A stretch of DNA of 56,210 nt from an uncultured Lachnospiraceae bacterium (GTDB lineage: Bacteria > Bacillota > Clostridia > Lachnospirales > Lachnospiraceae). A program made the translations under genes and the position numbers. This document shows, piece after piece, positions 31,310-39,650 of the stretch. The notes beneath the pieces were generated by a model that saw only the letters and a list, made by a program, of their open reading frames with translations, did not search any database and was not told the DNA's origin. Every line of letters begins with the position of its first letter. Position 1 is the first letter of the stretch. The stretch covers positions 1-56,210 of the forward strand of contig USDK01000011.1 in assembly GCA_900553355.1 (NCBI GenBank), given 5' to 3'.

Positions 31310-32368
31310 ATGAAAGCAAGAAAACACCCGGCGGATGAGATGACGCCGCTGGAGCGAAAAAAAGCAATTGATGAAGGAAGGGACTTTGACCGGTATCCGG
31401 CGGTCCCTTTTATGAGTGAGTTTAAATGTTATTTTTCAGGAATCAGCATCTGGGACTTCTGGCATGATCCGCATAAGATGGCAGAAGCGGAGCTGATACT
31501 CTTTAACCATTATGGATATGATCGCATTGTGACAGGCCCGAACACCAGAGGGATTACAGAGGCGCTTGGCGGAACGTTTATCTACCCGGAAAAAGGTGTG
31601 CCCTATGCCGGAAAGCCTTTTTTGCAGGATTATGAGCAGTTAAACGAGATGGAGCCGGTGGATGCCAAGCATCACCCCAGGCTGCAGACATTTGCCCGTG
31701 CAATGGAAATCCTGGAGACGGAGGCGAGAGAGATTGCCCCCATAGAAGCCAGCATTGGAGGGCCGTTTACCATTGCGTCCAATTTAAGGGGTGTGGAGCT
31801 GCTTTTGCGGGACTGCCGGAAGTACCCGGAGGAGGTTCAACGCCTGCTGCGGATCATTACGGACAGCCAGAAAAGCTGTATCGAGATGGCGGCAGAATAC
31901 GGAATGGGGATTGCCATGGCCGATCCGGTAGCCAATCCTGCACTGATCGGACCGAAGATGTATGAACAATTTGTTTTTCCTTACACAAAAGAACTGACAG
32001 AATACACCCTTGAGAAAACCGGAAAAAAAGTATCGCTTCATATGTGCGGAAAGACCAACAGTATCTGGAAGTATCTGGCCAGGTATCCGTTAAACGAGGT
32101 AAGCCTTGATAATATTATTGATCTGAAACAGGCGGCAGAAGAACTGGGGCGGTATGTACCCATTGCCGGAAATGTGGATCCGGTAGAGATCATAATGAAT
32201 GGAAGCCGCGAGGAAGTGATTGAAGAAGTGAAAAAATGTATCGATCATGGGAAGAAAGCCAGGAAGGGATATACACTTGCGACCGGATGTGATATCCCAG
32301 AAACGACAAGGCCGGAGAAGGTGGACTGGTTTATGGAAGGAGTACGGGCATATAGAAAATGTAAATAA
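31310..32368 (+). CDS. UroD-family corrinoid methyltransferase (UroD-G)
   Basis: UroD-fold zinc methyltransferase, 352 aa. Opens with DEMTPLERKKAIDEGRDFDR, has IGGPFTIASNL, metal ligands His244-x-Cys246 (LHMCGKT) and a later Cys in ATGCDIPET. The ATG at 31310 is used; a TTG at 31307 is also possible. It follows Rpn 2 by 7 nt and precedes the first sugar-type ABC importer. It has no corrinoid protein of its own. Context raises the possibility that its substrate enters through the sugar importer, for example a methylated carbohydrate; this is speculative. Confidence 0.85.
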   Translation: MKARKHPADEMTPLERKKAIDEGRDFDRYPAVPFMSEFKCYFSGISIWDFWHDPHKMAEAELILFNHYGYDRIVTGPNTRGITEALGGTFIYPEKGVPYAGKPFLQDYEQLNEMEPVDAKHHPRLQTFARAMEILETEAREIAPIEASIGGPFTIASNLRGVELLLRDCRKYPEEVQRLLRIITDSQKSCIEMAAEYGMGIAMADPVANPALIGPKMYEQFVFPYTKELTEYTLEKTGKKVSLHMCGKTNSIWKYLARYPLNEVSLDNIIDLKQAAEELGRYVPIAGNVDPVEIIMNGSREEVIEEVKKCIDHGKKARKGYTLATGCDIPETTRPEKVDWFMEGVRAYRKCK

Positions 32369-32395
32369 ATATCCATATTTATTATAAATATCAAT

Positions 32396-32424
32396 TTGTG
32401 AGCGATATGGAAGAATGTTAAACT
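32396..32424 (+). promoter_or_regulatory. Predicted promoter of sugar ABC operon 1
   Basis: TTGTGA (32396-32401), 17-bp spacer and TAAACT (32419-32424), about 73 nt upstream of the binding-protein start. Confidence 0.4.
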
Positions 32425-32497
32425 CCTGTTAAGTACGAATATAGGACAACAAATGGAACCGCAGAAGAGAAATATTCGGGAAACAGGAGGATATATT

Positions 32498-33799
32498 ATG
32501 AAAAGAAAAAAAGTGTTAAGTATTCTGCTTGTGTCAGCAATGGTTGCAGGCATGGCGGCAGGATGCGGCAACAACGGTGAGGAGGAGTCTTCCGGAAAAG
32601 GTGGAAAGACCCTGGAAGTATGGCTGGCTCCATTGGACGATGATACAGAGAAAAACTGGGGTGATCTCTTAGGAGACTGGGAGAAGGAAAATGACTGTAC
32701 CGTTGATATCACAGTCATCCCATGGGACAAGTATGAGGAGACTTATTCTACAGCGATGAGTTCCGGTGAGGGTCCGGACGTTGGATATATGTACAACGAA
32801 ATGTTCCCGACCTATATTGACGCAGGTGCTGTTGCAGATATGTCTGACTACATTACAGAAGAAGACAAAGCAGAATATAAGTATCTGGACAATGGGTATA
32901 TGATGGACGGACAGTATGGATGGCCGATCGTAACCGGTGTTCCTTTCGTCCTTTATTACAATGTTGATATCTTAAATGAGCTTGGCGAGCAGCCGCCGGA
33001 AACCTGGGATGATTTCGTAAGAATCTGCGAAAAGGCTACACAGGATACCGACGGAGACGGTGAGATCGATCAGTATGGATATGCAGTTGGTATGAACACC
33101 AGTGATATCGGACCTGCACAGATCCTGAATGCATACTACTACAGTGTACTGTGGCAGAATGGCGGACAGGTTTACAATGATGACCTGAAGTCTGTAGCAT
33201 TTGCAAATGAAGCAGGTACAGAAGCCATGACATGGATGAAAGATCTGACCCAGTACATGAATCCTGATTTCATGTCCTACTCCTGGTCAGATGCATTCTC
33301 CACGATCTTTGGAGAGGGCAAGGCAGCCTTTGGTGTAAACCGTTCCGCTCAGACAGATGAGACTACCTATGCAGAGTCTTATCCGGATCTGAACTGGGAT
33401 TATGTGACATCTCTGAAGAACGTTGATTACGGTACTTTTGGAGCAACAGACAGCCTGACGCTGATGTCTGATGCTGATGATCCGGATCTTGCTATGGATT
33501 TCATCAAATATGTGACCAGCGCAGATTTCATGGAGCAGTATCATGCAAAATGCCCGGGAGCTGCACTGACAAACAGCGAACCGTACGTGGGTGATCCGAA
33601 GATGGAAAGAATCCAGACCGAAGATGCTGACAAATGGCACGGCATCCAGGTAGGACCTTGCGGAAATGACATCCTGACACAGCTGGCAGCAGATGTTCAG
33701 GGAATCATGACCGGAGAGATGACAGTAGACGAAGGACTGGCTGAGGCAGAGGAATACTCCAACCAGCTTTTGGATGAATACTGGGCAGATAAAGAATAA
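32498..33799 (+). CDS. Sugar ABC transporter binding lipoprotein 1
   Basis: Family-1 extracytoplasmic sugar-binding lipoprotein, 433 aa. Lipobox MAAGC near residue 22; the core begins TLEVWLAPLDDDTEKNW and includes GEGPDVGYMYNEMFPTYIDA, ALT-like and SGEG motifs of the maltose/lactose receptor family. The ATG at 32498 follows ACAGGAGG; an upstream in-frame codon at 32453 has no site. Two permeases follow. No ATPase gene is present in the cluster, so a shared MsmK-type ATPase elsewhere is expected, as is common in Firmicutes. Confidence 0.9.
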   Translation: MKRKKVLSILLVSAMVAGMAAGCGNNGEEESSGKGGKTLEVWLAPLDDDTEKNWGDLLGDWEKENDCTVDITVIPWDKYEETYSTAMSSGEGPDVGYMYNEMFPTYIDAGAVADMSDYITEEDKAEYKYLDNGYMMDGQYGWPIVTGVPFVLYYNVDILNELGEQPPETWDDFVRICEKATQDTDGDGEIDQYGYAVGMNTSDIGPAQILNAYYYSVLWQNGGQVYNDDLKSVAFANEAGTEAMTWMKDLTQYMNPDFMSYSWSDAFSTIFGEGKAAFGVNRSAQTDETTYAESYPDLNWDYVTSLKNVDYGTFGATDSLTLMSDADDPDLAMDFIKYVTSADFMEQYHAKCPGAALTNSEPYVGDPKMERIQTEDADKWHGIQVGPCGNDILTQLAADVQGIMTGEMTVDEGLAEAEEYSNQLLDEYWADKE

Positions 33800-33825
33800 T
33801 GGAAACAAAATAATGTGTAGAATCA

Positions 33826-33860
33826 AAAAGAAAGGCCCACGGTCTGTGGGCTTTTCTTTT
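33826..33860 (+). terminator. Intra-operon hairpin after sugar-binding protein 1
   Basis: AAAAGAAAGGCCCAC (33826-33840) pairs with GTGGGCTTTTCTTTT (33846-33860), with a 5-nt loop. Placed between receptor and permease genes, it probably reduces permease expression. Confidence 0.75.
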
Positions 33861-33885
33861 CTCTGTATTATAAAGGATTGAGAAA

Positions 33886-34773
33886 ATGAAGAAGAAAACT
33901 GGAATCAAAAAAATAGAGCCGTATTTATATATTACGCCAATCACACTGATTCTGGTCGTGTTTGTGATCGGATCTGTCCTGATCTCGCTCACACTGGCGT
34001 TTACAAAATATAATATCATCACTCCGCCGGTATTCAGGGGGATTGATAACTATACCCGACTTCTGGGAGATGCAAAATTTCTAAAGGCTCTTGGTAATAC
34101 GATAAAACTCCTGATCTATATCGTACCTTTGCAGATGGTGTCTGGCATTCTGGTGTCAGTATTCCTCCTGGCAAACCGGAAGCGTCTGCTTGGGAAGATT
34201 GCAAACTGTGTGATTTTTATCCCGTTCCTCTGCTCCAATGCAGTTGTCGGCGTCGTATGGAGACAGCTTCTGAACAGCAAGATCCCTCCCGTTGAATGGT
34301 TTTTCGGACTGTTCGGGATTGAACCGTCTATGCTGCTTGGAGATGCAAAAACGGCACTTTTTACCGTGGCAATGGTAGCGGTCTGGAAATGGATGGGATA
34401 TTATTCCGTTATCTACCTGTCAGGTCTGATGTCGATCCCGGAAACCTGCTATGAAGCGGCAAAGGTGGACGGGGCAGGAAAGATCCGGTGCTTTTTCTCC
34501 ATTACTCTGCCTATGCTGAAGCCTACGATCATCCTGACACTGTTTTTGTGTGTGACTACTTCACTCAGGAACTTTGAGCTGATCTTTAACTTGACTGGAG
34601 GAGGACCGAACAATGCTTCCACAGATCTGGTAATGTATGCGTATACCTTGTGCTTCCGGTCCGGGTCATCGGCCGGATATGCCATGGCAGTTTCAAATGT
34701 ACTGTTTGTGATTGTACTCATCATCGGACTGATGCAGCAGAGGCTGCTCAGAAGAGATGCATCAGAATTATAA
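33886..34773 (+). CDS. Sugar ABC transporter permease 1A (MalF/UgpA type)
   Basis: 295-aa membrane permease with six predicted helices; the EAA loop is YEAAKVDGAGKIRCFFSITLP (about residues 188-208). It pairs with the next permease in one heteromeric importer. It begins after the leaky hairpin and ends 12 nt before the second permease. No ATP-binding subunit follows. Confidence 0.92.
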   Translation: MKKKTGIKKIEPYLYITPITLILVVFVIGSVLISLTLAFTKYNIITPPVFRGIDNYTRLLGDAKFLKALGNTIKLLIYIVPLQMVSGILVSVFLLANRKRLLGKIANCVIFIPFLCSNAVVGVVWRQLLNSKIPPVEWFFGLFGIEPSMLLGDAKTALFTVAMVAVWKWMGYYSVIYLSGLMSIPETCYEAAKVDGAGKIRCFFSITLPMLKPTIILTLFLCVTTSLRNFELIFNLTGGGPNNASTDLVMYAYTLCFRSGSSAGYAMAVSNVLFVIVLIIGLMQQRLLRRDASEL

Positions 34774-34785
34774 GGAGGGGTGAAA

Positions 34786-35607
34786 ATGCAGTTTGCTAAG
34801 AGATTCGTAAAAGCCGGTATTTCGGACATCGTATTGCTTGTCATTATCATCATGAGCATTTTCCCGTTCATTTATATGTTCATGATGTCATTCAAATCGA
34901 CCATCAATGCGTTTGATTTTGATTTTTCACTGGACAAACTGACGTTGGAGCAGTATATAAAAGTATTCCAGGTAGACAATTTTGAACGATATATCTTCAA
35001 CAGTGTATTTGTGGCAGTGGCAGGCGTGATCCTGACGCTGGCTGTGTGTTCGCTGGCTGGATATGCTTTCGCCAAAATGGATTTTAAGGGGAATAATAAA
35101 TGGTTTATCTTTCTGGTGATGACGCTGATCGTTCCTTCAGAGGTCATCATCGTTCCGCTGTTTCTGATCGCCAGGGGCCTGGGGTGGCTTAACATGTACC
35201 GGGCGCTGATCCTTCCGCTTCCGACGGCATTTGGAGTATTCATCATGCGTCAGGCAATCCTGGAGGTGCCGTCAGATCTGATCGATGCCGCGAAGATCGA
35301 TGGATGTGGAAATTTCAAAACCTTTGTAAGGGTAGTGCTTCCGGTAGTGAGATCGTCACTGCTTGCTCTTGCTATCTTTACTTTTGTAGGGGCCTGGAAT
35401 AATTTCCTGTGGCCGCTGGTGGCATGTACCAAGGAAGAGATGAAGACGCTGCCGCTGGCCTTAAGCCTTATGAAGACTCAGTATAATACAGATGTAGGCC
35501 TGACCATGGCCTGCGCGGTGATCAACTTCCTGCCTCCATTTTTATTCTACATTTTTATGCAGAGTAAATTTAAAGAAGGCATGACGATGGGCGGAGTGAA
35601 AGGATAA
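34786..35607 (+). CDS. Sugar ABC transporter permease 1B (MalG/UgpE type)
   Basis: 273-aa permease, EAA loop IDAAKIDGCGNFKTFVRVVLP in the last third and the family C-terminus KFKEGMTMGGVKG. The ATG at 34786 follows AAGGAGGGG; the GTG at 34780 overlaps the ribosome site and is rejected. Forms the second half of importer 1. The acyltransferase-like gene starts 4 nt after its stop. Confidence 0.92.
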   Translation: MQFAKRFVKAGISDIVLLVIIIMSIFPFIYMFMMSFKSTINAFDFDFSLDKLTLEQYIKVFQVDNFERYIFNSVFVAVAGVILTLAVCSLAGYAFAKMDFKGNNKWFIFLVMTLIVPSEVIIVPLFLIARGLGWLNMYRALILPLPTAFGVFIMRQAILEVPSDLIDAAKIDGCGNFKTFVRVVLPVVRSSLLALAIFTFVGAWNNFLWPLVACTKEEMKTLPLALSLMKTQYNTDVGLTMACAVINFLPPFLFYIFMQSKFKEGMTMGGVKG

Positions 35608-35611
35608 CATT

Positions 35612-36445
35612 ATGACGATACAAGAGCTGGCCTGCCGGATCCGTCTTCCCCAAGAGGCATATGAAGCGGCTTGGCAGGTGGACATTTCGGACGAAGACTA
35701 TGCGGCAGAAAAAAAGATTTTTTATGAGGATATAAAGGCTTTTCTGGAAGGATGGAAGGAAAAGGAGAATAAATATACGTGGGCGCTGGCCTTTTATCTG
35801 CGGATTTCGGCAGAAGTTTATGACCGGTATGTGGAAGAAAAGATTCCGGATGACGTGTTTGACCAGACTTTTTATGACATAACGATCTGGTGCAGAGAAT
35901 GCGTGCGGAAGCACGGCGTTTATGGTCTGGAAGAATTGTGGTGGCTTGGACAGTCAGTGAAGATGAACCTGTTCCGCCTTGGACGGCTGCAGTTTGAACC
36001 CGTAGAACGAAAGGAACCCCTGGAAGGAAACGGGGTCCGGATCGAAGCCGGCACAAAGGGATTAAATGTACATATTCCAGAGGACGGGCCGCTGGATTAC
36101 GGGCAGTGCCTGGAGTCATTTCGCAGGGCAGAAGAGTTCTTTGCAGGAAGGGAGAAGGAAAAGCCGGCATTTTATATGTGTGATTCCTGGCTTTTATCGC
36201 CGGCTTTAAAGGAACTGCTCCCTGAGAACAGTAATATTATCCGGTTTCAGAATCTGTTCCGGATCGTGAAGGTACATTATGCATTTCCTCAGGCAGAGCA
36301 GAGGATTTTCGGAGAGGTGCTGGAAGATAAAACACGATATCCGGAGCATACGTCTCTCCAGAAAAAGGCAAAAGCCTATGTACTGGAAGGAAAGGATCCG
36401 GGGATCGGCATCGGAGTTATAGAGAATCTTGATAAATACATATAA
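35612..36445 (+). CDS. Acyltransferase-like protein (NAT_N plus GNAT_C domains)
   Basis: 277-aa soluble protein. The layout matches a Firmicute family with an N-terminal helical NAT_N domain (about residues 1-125, including TWALAFYLRISAEVYD and ELWWLGQSVKMNLFRLGRLQ) and a GNAT_C domain (about 130-255, LNVHIPEDGPLDYGQCLESF and MCDSWLLSPALKELLP). The members are presumed N-acyltransferases without a defined substrate. It is translated as part of the sugar ABC operon 1 (4-nt gap), so it may act on an imported carbohydrate such as an amino sugar. The domain assignment is from memory. Confidence 0.7.
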   Translation: MTIQELACRIRLPQEAYEAAWQVDISDEDYAAEKKIFYEDIKAFLEGWKEKENKYTWALAFYLRISAEVYDRYVEEKIPDDVFDQTFYDITIWCRECVRKHGVYGLEELWWLGQSVKMNLFRLGRLQFEPVERKEPLEGNGVRIEAGTKGLNVHIPEDGPLDYGQCLESFRRAEEFFAGREKEKPAFYMCDSWLLSPALKELLPENSNIIRFQNLFRIVKVHYAFPQAEQRIFGEVLEDKTRYPEHTSLQKKAKAYVLEGKDPGIGIGVIENLDKYI

Positions 36446-36454
36446 ATAAACAAT

Positions 36455-36484
36455 TTGCCCGATGCCGGAGGAAGCTGATATACT
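36455..36484 (+). promoter_or_regulatory. Predicted promoter of sugar ABC operon 2
   Basis: TTGCCC (36455-36460), 18-bp spacer and TATACT (36479-36484), about 52 nt upstream of the second binding-protein gene. Confidence 0.45.
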
Positions 36485-36536
36485 AGATAAGAACCATACC
36501 ATTACTATATTTAATGTGCAGTAAAAGGAGAAAGTT

Positions 36537-37844
36537 ATGAAAAAGAAACTTGTAAGTGTCCTGTTATGCAGCGCAATGACAGCGTCTTTGCTGATGGGAT
36601 GTGCAGGAGGTTCTTCCGAGAAGGAGTCCGGAGGGGATTCTGACGGAAAGACCACATTAACATTCTGGTGCCATGACAATGCGCCATGGGTGGAAGCATA
36701 CAAAGATATGGCAGCAAAATTTGAAGAGGCGAATCCGGAATATACCGTAGATGTACAGGATTATCCGTTTGATGTCTATAATGACAAGATCCAGACAGCG
36801 CTGACATCCAGTACGGCAGGGCCGGATATTATTGCCGTATGGGGAGGAACCGCACCGTCTTTCATTGAGTCTGATGCATTATCAGAAGTTCCGGAAGATT
36901 TGTCGGCAGAGATGAAGGAGGATTATCTGGAGCCGACGCTTGGTGTTTACACAAAGGAAGGCAAATACTACGGCGTGCCGATGGAGTTTAACCTGGAGTA
37001 CGGCGGAATGATCGTAAATAAGAAAATGTTTGACGAGGCAGGAGTTTCCTATCCGGAGACCTGGGATGAGCTGAGGGCAACCTCTAAGAAACTGGCTGTT
37101 CAGAATGGCTCGGTGGTAGACCCGGCAGGATTTATGATGATCGATACAGACGCATTGATCTGTAACTACCTGGCTATGATCCTGCAGCAGGGAGGACAGT
37201 ATCTCCAGGAGGACAATTCTATCAACTTTGCCACACCAGAAGGTGTGACTGCCATGGAAGAGATTCTGAGCATGGTTCAGGATGGCGAGTGTGATCTGGA
37301 GAACCTGACAAATGGTGAATATTGCTACAACGATGTTTATCAGGGTAAAGGCTACATGGCATCTGTAGGTTCCTGGGCTATCGGAGATGGCACAGGCGTC
37401 TATGATCTGACCTATGGAGAGGATTATGAGTATGTTGCGGTTCCTCAGTATGGTGATCAGATGGCATTCGCATCTGAGACAGGATGGGGACTGATGGTAC
37501 CTGCAAACAGTGCAAATGTGGATGCGGCATGGGATTTCGTAAAGTTCTTCAGCGAGCCTGAGAACCTGGTACAGCACAATATCGCCTGCAGCCAGCTGCC
37601 GCCGAGAAAATCTCTTCTGGATAATGAAGAATACAGAGAGGCAATGCCAAACATCGGATTCGTGCTGGACATCATGCCTTACGGACAGTGGATGGGACCA
37701 TATAACACCTCCGCAATGAGAGACATTTTCAATGACATGTTCATTGACCTGTGCGATGAAGACAATCCGGATGTAGAGGCTGCGCTTGCAGAAGCTTCAC
37801 AGCAGATCACAGACGAGTGCCAGTTAAGCTACTCACAGGAATAA
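36537..37844 (+). CDS. Sugar ABC transporter binding lipoprotein 2
   Basis: Family-1 sugar-binding lipoprotein, 435 aa. Lipobox LMGC near residue 21, then a Ser/Gly tether and the core TTLTFWCHDNAPWVEAYKDM, STAGPDIIAVWGGTAPSFIE and VGSWAIGDG. AAAAGGAG precedes the ATG. It is related to, but not a close copy of, the receptor at 32498. Two permeases follow after a hairpin. Substrate unknown; the adjacent DUF4091 protein suggests oligosaccharides. Confidence 0.9.
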   Translation: MKKKLVSVLLCSAMTASLLMGCAGGSSEKESGGDSDGKTTLTFWCHDNAPWVEAYKDMAAKFEEANPEYTVDVQDYPFDVYNDKIQTALTSSTAGPDIIAVWGGTAPSFIESDALSEVPEDLSAEMKEDYLEPTLGVYTKEGKYYGVPMEFNLEYGGMIVNKKMFDEAGVSYPETWDELRATSKKLAVQNGSVVDPAGFMMIDTDALICNYLAMILQQGGQYLQEDNSINFATPEGVTAMEEILSMVQDGECDLENLTNGEYCYNDVYQGKGYMASVGSWAIGDGTGVYDLTYGEDYEYVAVPQYGDQMAFASETGWGLMVPANSANVDAAWDFVKFFSEPENLVQHNIACSQLPPRKSLLDNEEYREAMPNIGFVLDIMPYGQWMGPYNTSAMRDIFNDMFIDLCDEDNPDVEAALAEASQQITDECQLSYSQE

Positions 37845-37855
37845 GATGATATACG

Positions 37856-37890
37856 GCAGAGGGCCTTCTCATCAGGGCTCTCTGCCTTTA
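37856..37890 (+). terminator. Intra-operon hairpin after sugar-binding protein 2
   Basis: GGCAGAGGGCC (37856-37866) pairs with GGCTCTCTGCC (37877-37887; one G-T pair), followed by TTT. Same position and likely role as the hairpins at 5532 and 33826. Confidence 0.65.
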
Positions 37891-37912
37891 TGCGTATGAA
37901 GGGAACATTTTT

Positions 37913-38791
37913 ATGAAAAATAATCGTTTTGTCGCGGCAGTTCTGGTGCCCGGCTTTTTGTTTTTGTTGATTTTTTCTATATTTCCGGTAGTATATGGAT
38001 TAGGGATCTCTTTTTATGATTACAATCCGGCCAACAGTGAGCAGCTGTTCCTTGGACTTGATAATTATAAACGTCTGATTCAGGATGAGGTGTTCTGGAA
38101 AGCCGTGAAGAATACTTTGTTCTTTTGCATCACAGCCGTGGCGGCAAATATCGTGATCACCCTGTTCCTGGCCAAGATCATTTCTGTTCTGCCGTCAAAA
38201 CGGATCAAGACATTGTTTCGGACGATCCTCTTCATTCCATGTATCGCACCGATGGTAGGCACATCCATGGTCTGGAAGTTCGGGATCGTAGAGACGGACG
38301 GCGGCCTGATCAATCAGATCCGCGGATTGTTCGGGCTGGAGGCCCAGAACTGGTATCTGACGACAACAGCTCTTATGGTGATCATTATCGTCTATACTCT
38401 GTGGGCAGATATCGGTTATAATGTAGTGTTGTTTACGGCGGGGATCGAAGGTGTGCCGGCGGAGTTTGACGAGGCGGGCAGGATCGATGGCGCCGGACCG
38501 GTAAAAAGCTTTCTGTTTATCAAGCTCCCTCTGATGGGGCGCACATTTGCCTTTGTAGCGGTGATGACCATGGCCAACTATTTTCAGATGTTTGCACAGT
38601 TCCGTATTTTTGCGGCGGACGGAGGCCGGGATAATTCTGCCATGGTGCTGAGTAATTATATCTACCGGATGAGCTTTACAAACTATGATATGGGATATGC
38701 TTCAGCAGTATCGGCAGGCCTGTTTGTGATCGTGTTTGCGGTAGCGATGGTACAGAATAAGCTGATGCGGGCGGATTGGAGTTACGAATAA
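37913..38791 (+). CDS. Sugar ABC transporter permease 2A (MalF/UgpA type)
   Basis: 292-aa permease with six predicted helices; the N-terminal helix LVPGFLFLLIFSIFPVVYGL and the EAA loop FDEAGRIDGAGPVKSFLFIK are clear. Its stop overlaps the next start by one base (TAATG), indicating translational coupling with permease 2B. Confidence 0.92.
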   Translation: MKNNRFVAAVLVPGFLFLLIFSIFPVVYGLGISFYDYNPANSEQLFLGLDNYKRLIQDEVFWKAVKNTLFFCITAVAANIVITLFLAKIISVLPSKRIKTLFRTILFIPCIAPMVGTSMVWKFGIVETDGGLINQIRGLFGLEAQNWYLTTTALMVIIIVYTLWADIGYNVVLFTAGIEGVPAEFDEAGRIDGAGPVKSFLFIKLPLMGRTFAFVAVMTMANYFQMFAQFRIFAADGGRDNSAMVLSNYIYRMSFTNYDMGYASAVSAGLFVIVFAVAMVQNKLMRADWSYE

Positions 38792-39627
38792 TGAAAAAGA
38801 AAGAAAAGAATATCTATAAAAAATATCACTATCTGATCATCCTGTTTCTGACAGCTTTGTCAGCGGTGATGATGTATCCTATGGTATGGACCATTCTGAC
38901 ATCTTTTAAGAGCAATGCAGAGATCCGGATCAACCGGACGAAGTTTTTCCCAGAGGAATGGACCATAGAGGGATATATTTCCGCATTCGAAAAGGCTCCT
39001 ATCGGCCAGTGGCTTTTAAACAGCCTTTTTGTCACCTTCTGCGTGACAGCGGCGGTAATCCTTACCAGTACATTAATGGGATATGTATTTGCAAAATATG
39101 AGTTTAAAGCGAAAAAGCCATTGTTTATCCTGCTTCTGGCGACCATGATGGTGCCGCCTCAGGTGACAATGATCCCAAGATATCTGATGATTCAGAAGCT
39201 GGGGCTTTTTAATACCGTCTGGGCTCTGATCGTGCCTGGACTGGTCAGCGGTTTTTCGGTTTATCTTGCCAGACAGTTTATTTCTGATGTGCCGGACAGT
39301 ATCTGCGAGGCAGCAAAGATTGACGGGGCGGGGCCGCTTCGCATCTACTGGAGCGTGGTCCTGCCAAATATCAAACCGGCTATCGGCTCCATCGGGATTT
39401 TTACGGCTATGATGCAGTGGAACGATTATCTGAATCCACTTCTGATGTTGAACGATATGGATAAGATGACACTGCCGCTGGGTCTTGTAATCTTTAACAG
39501 CCAGAGGACGTCGGATCTGTCGGCGACTATGGCGGCAGCGACCATGATCATGATGCCGATGATCATTATCTTTATCCTGTTCCAGAAACAGTTTATTAAA
39601 GGAATGACCATGAGTGGCATAAAATAG
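38791..39627 (+). CDS. Sugar ABC transporter permease 2B (MalG/UgpE type)
   Basis: 278-aa permease. EAA loop CEAAKIDGAGPLRIYWSVVL, and the C-terminal KQFIKGMTMSGIK is the family ending. The ATG at 38791 overlaps the stop of permease 2A; an earlier in-frame TTG at 38776 is not needed. With 2A it forms importer 2, again without an ATPase gene in the cluster. Confidence 0.92.
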   Translation: MKKKEKNIYKKYHYLIILFLTALSAVMMYPMVWTILTSFKSNAEIRINRTKFFPEEWTIEGYISAFEKAPIGQWLLNSLFVTFCVTAAVILTSTLMGYVFAKYEFKAKKPLFILLLATMMVPPQVTMIPRYLMIQKLGLFNTVWALIVPGLVSGFSVYLARQFISDVPDSICEAAKIDGAGPLRIYWSVVLPNIKPAIGSIGIFTAMMQWNDYLNPLLMLNDMDKMTLPLGLVIFNSQRTSDLSATMAAATMIMMPMIIIFILFQKQFIKGMTMSGIK

Positions 39628-39650
39628 AGGTATGAAAAGGAGAACATTCC

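Noticed and set aside
11083..32368. Reading the UroD proteins as haem-pathway uroporphyrinogen decarboxylases
   Set aside because: Seven copies, His-x-Cys...Cys metal sites in six of them, and the corrinoid and RACE context fit methyltransferases; no other haem genes are near.
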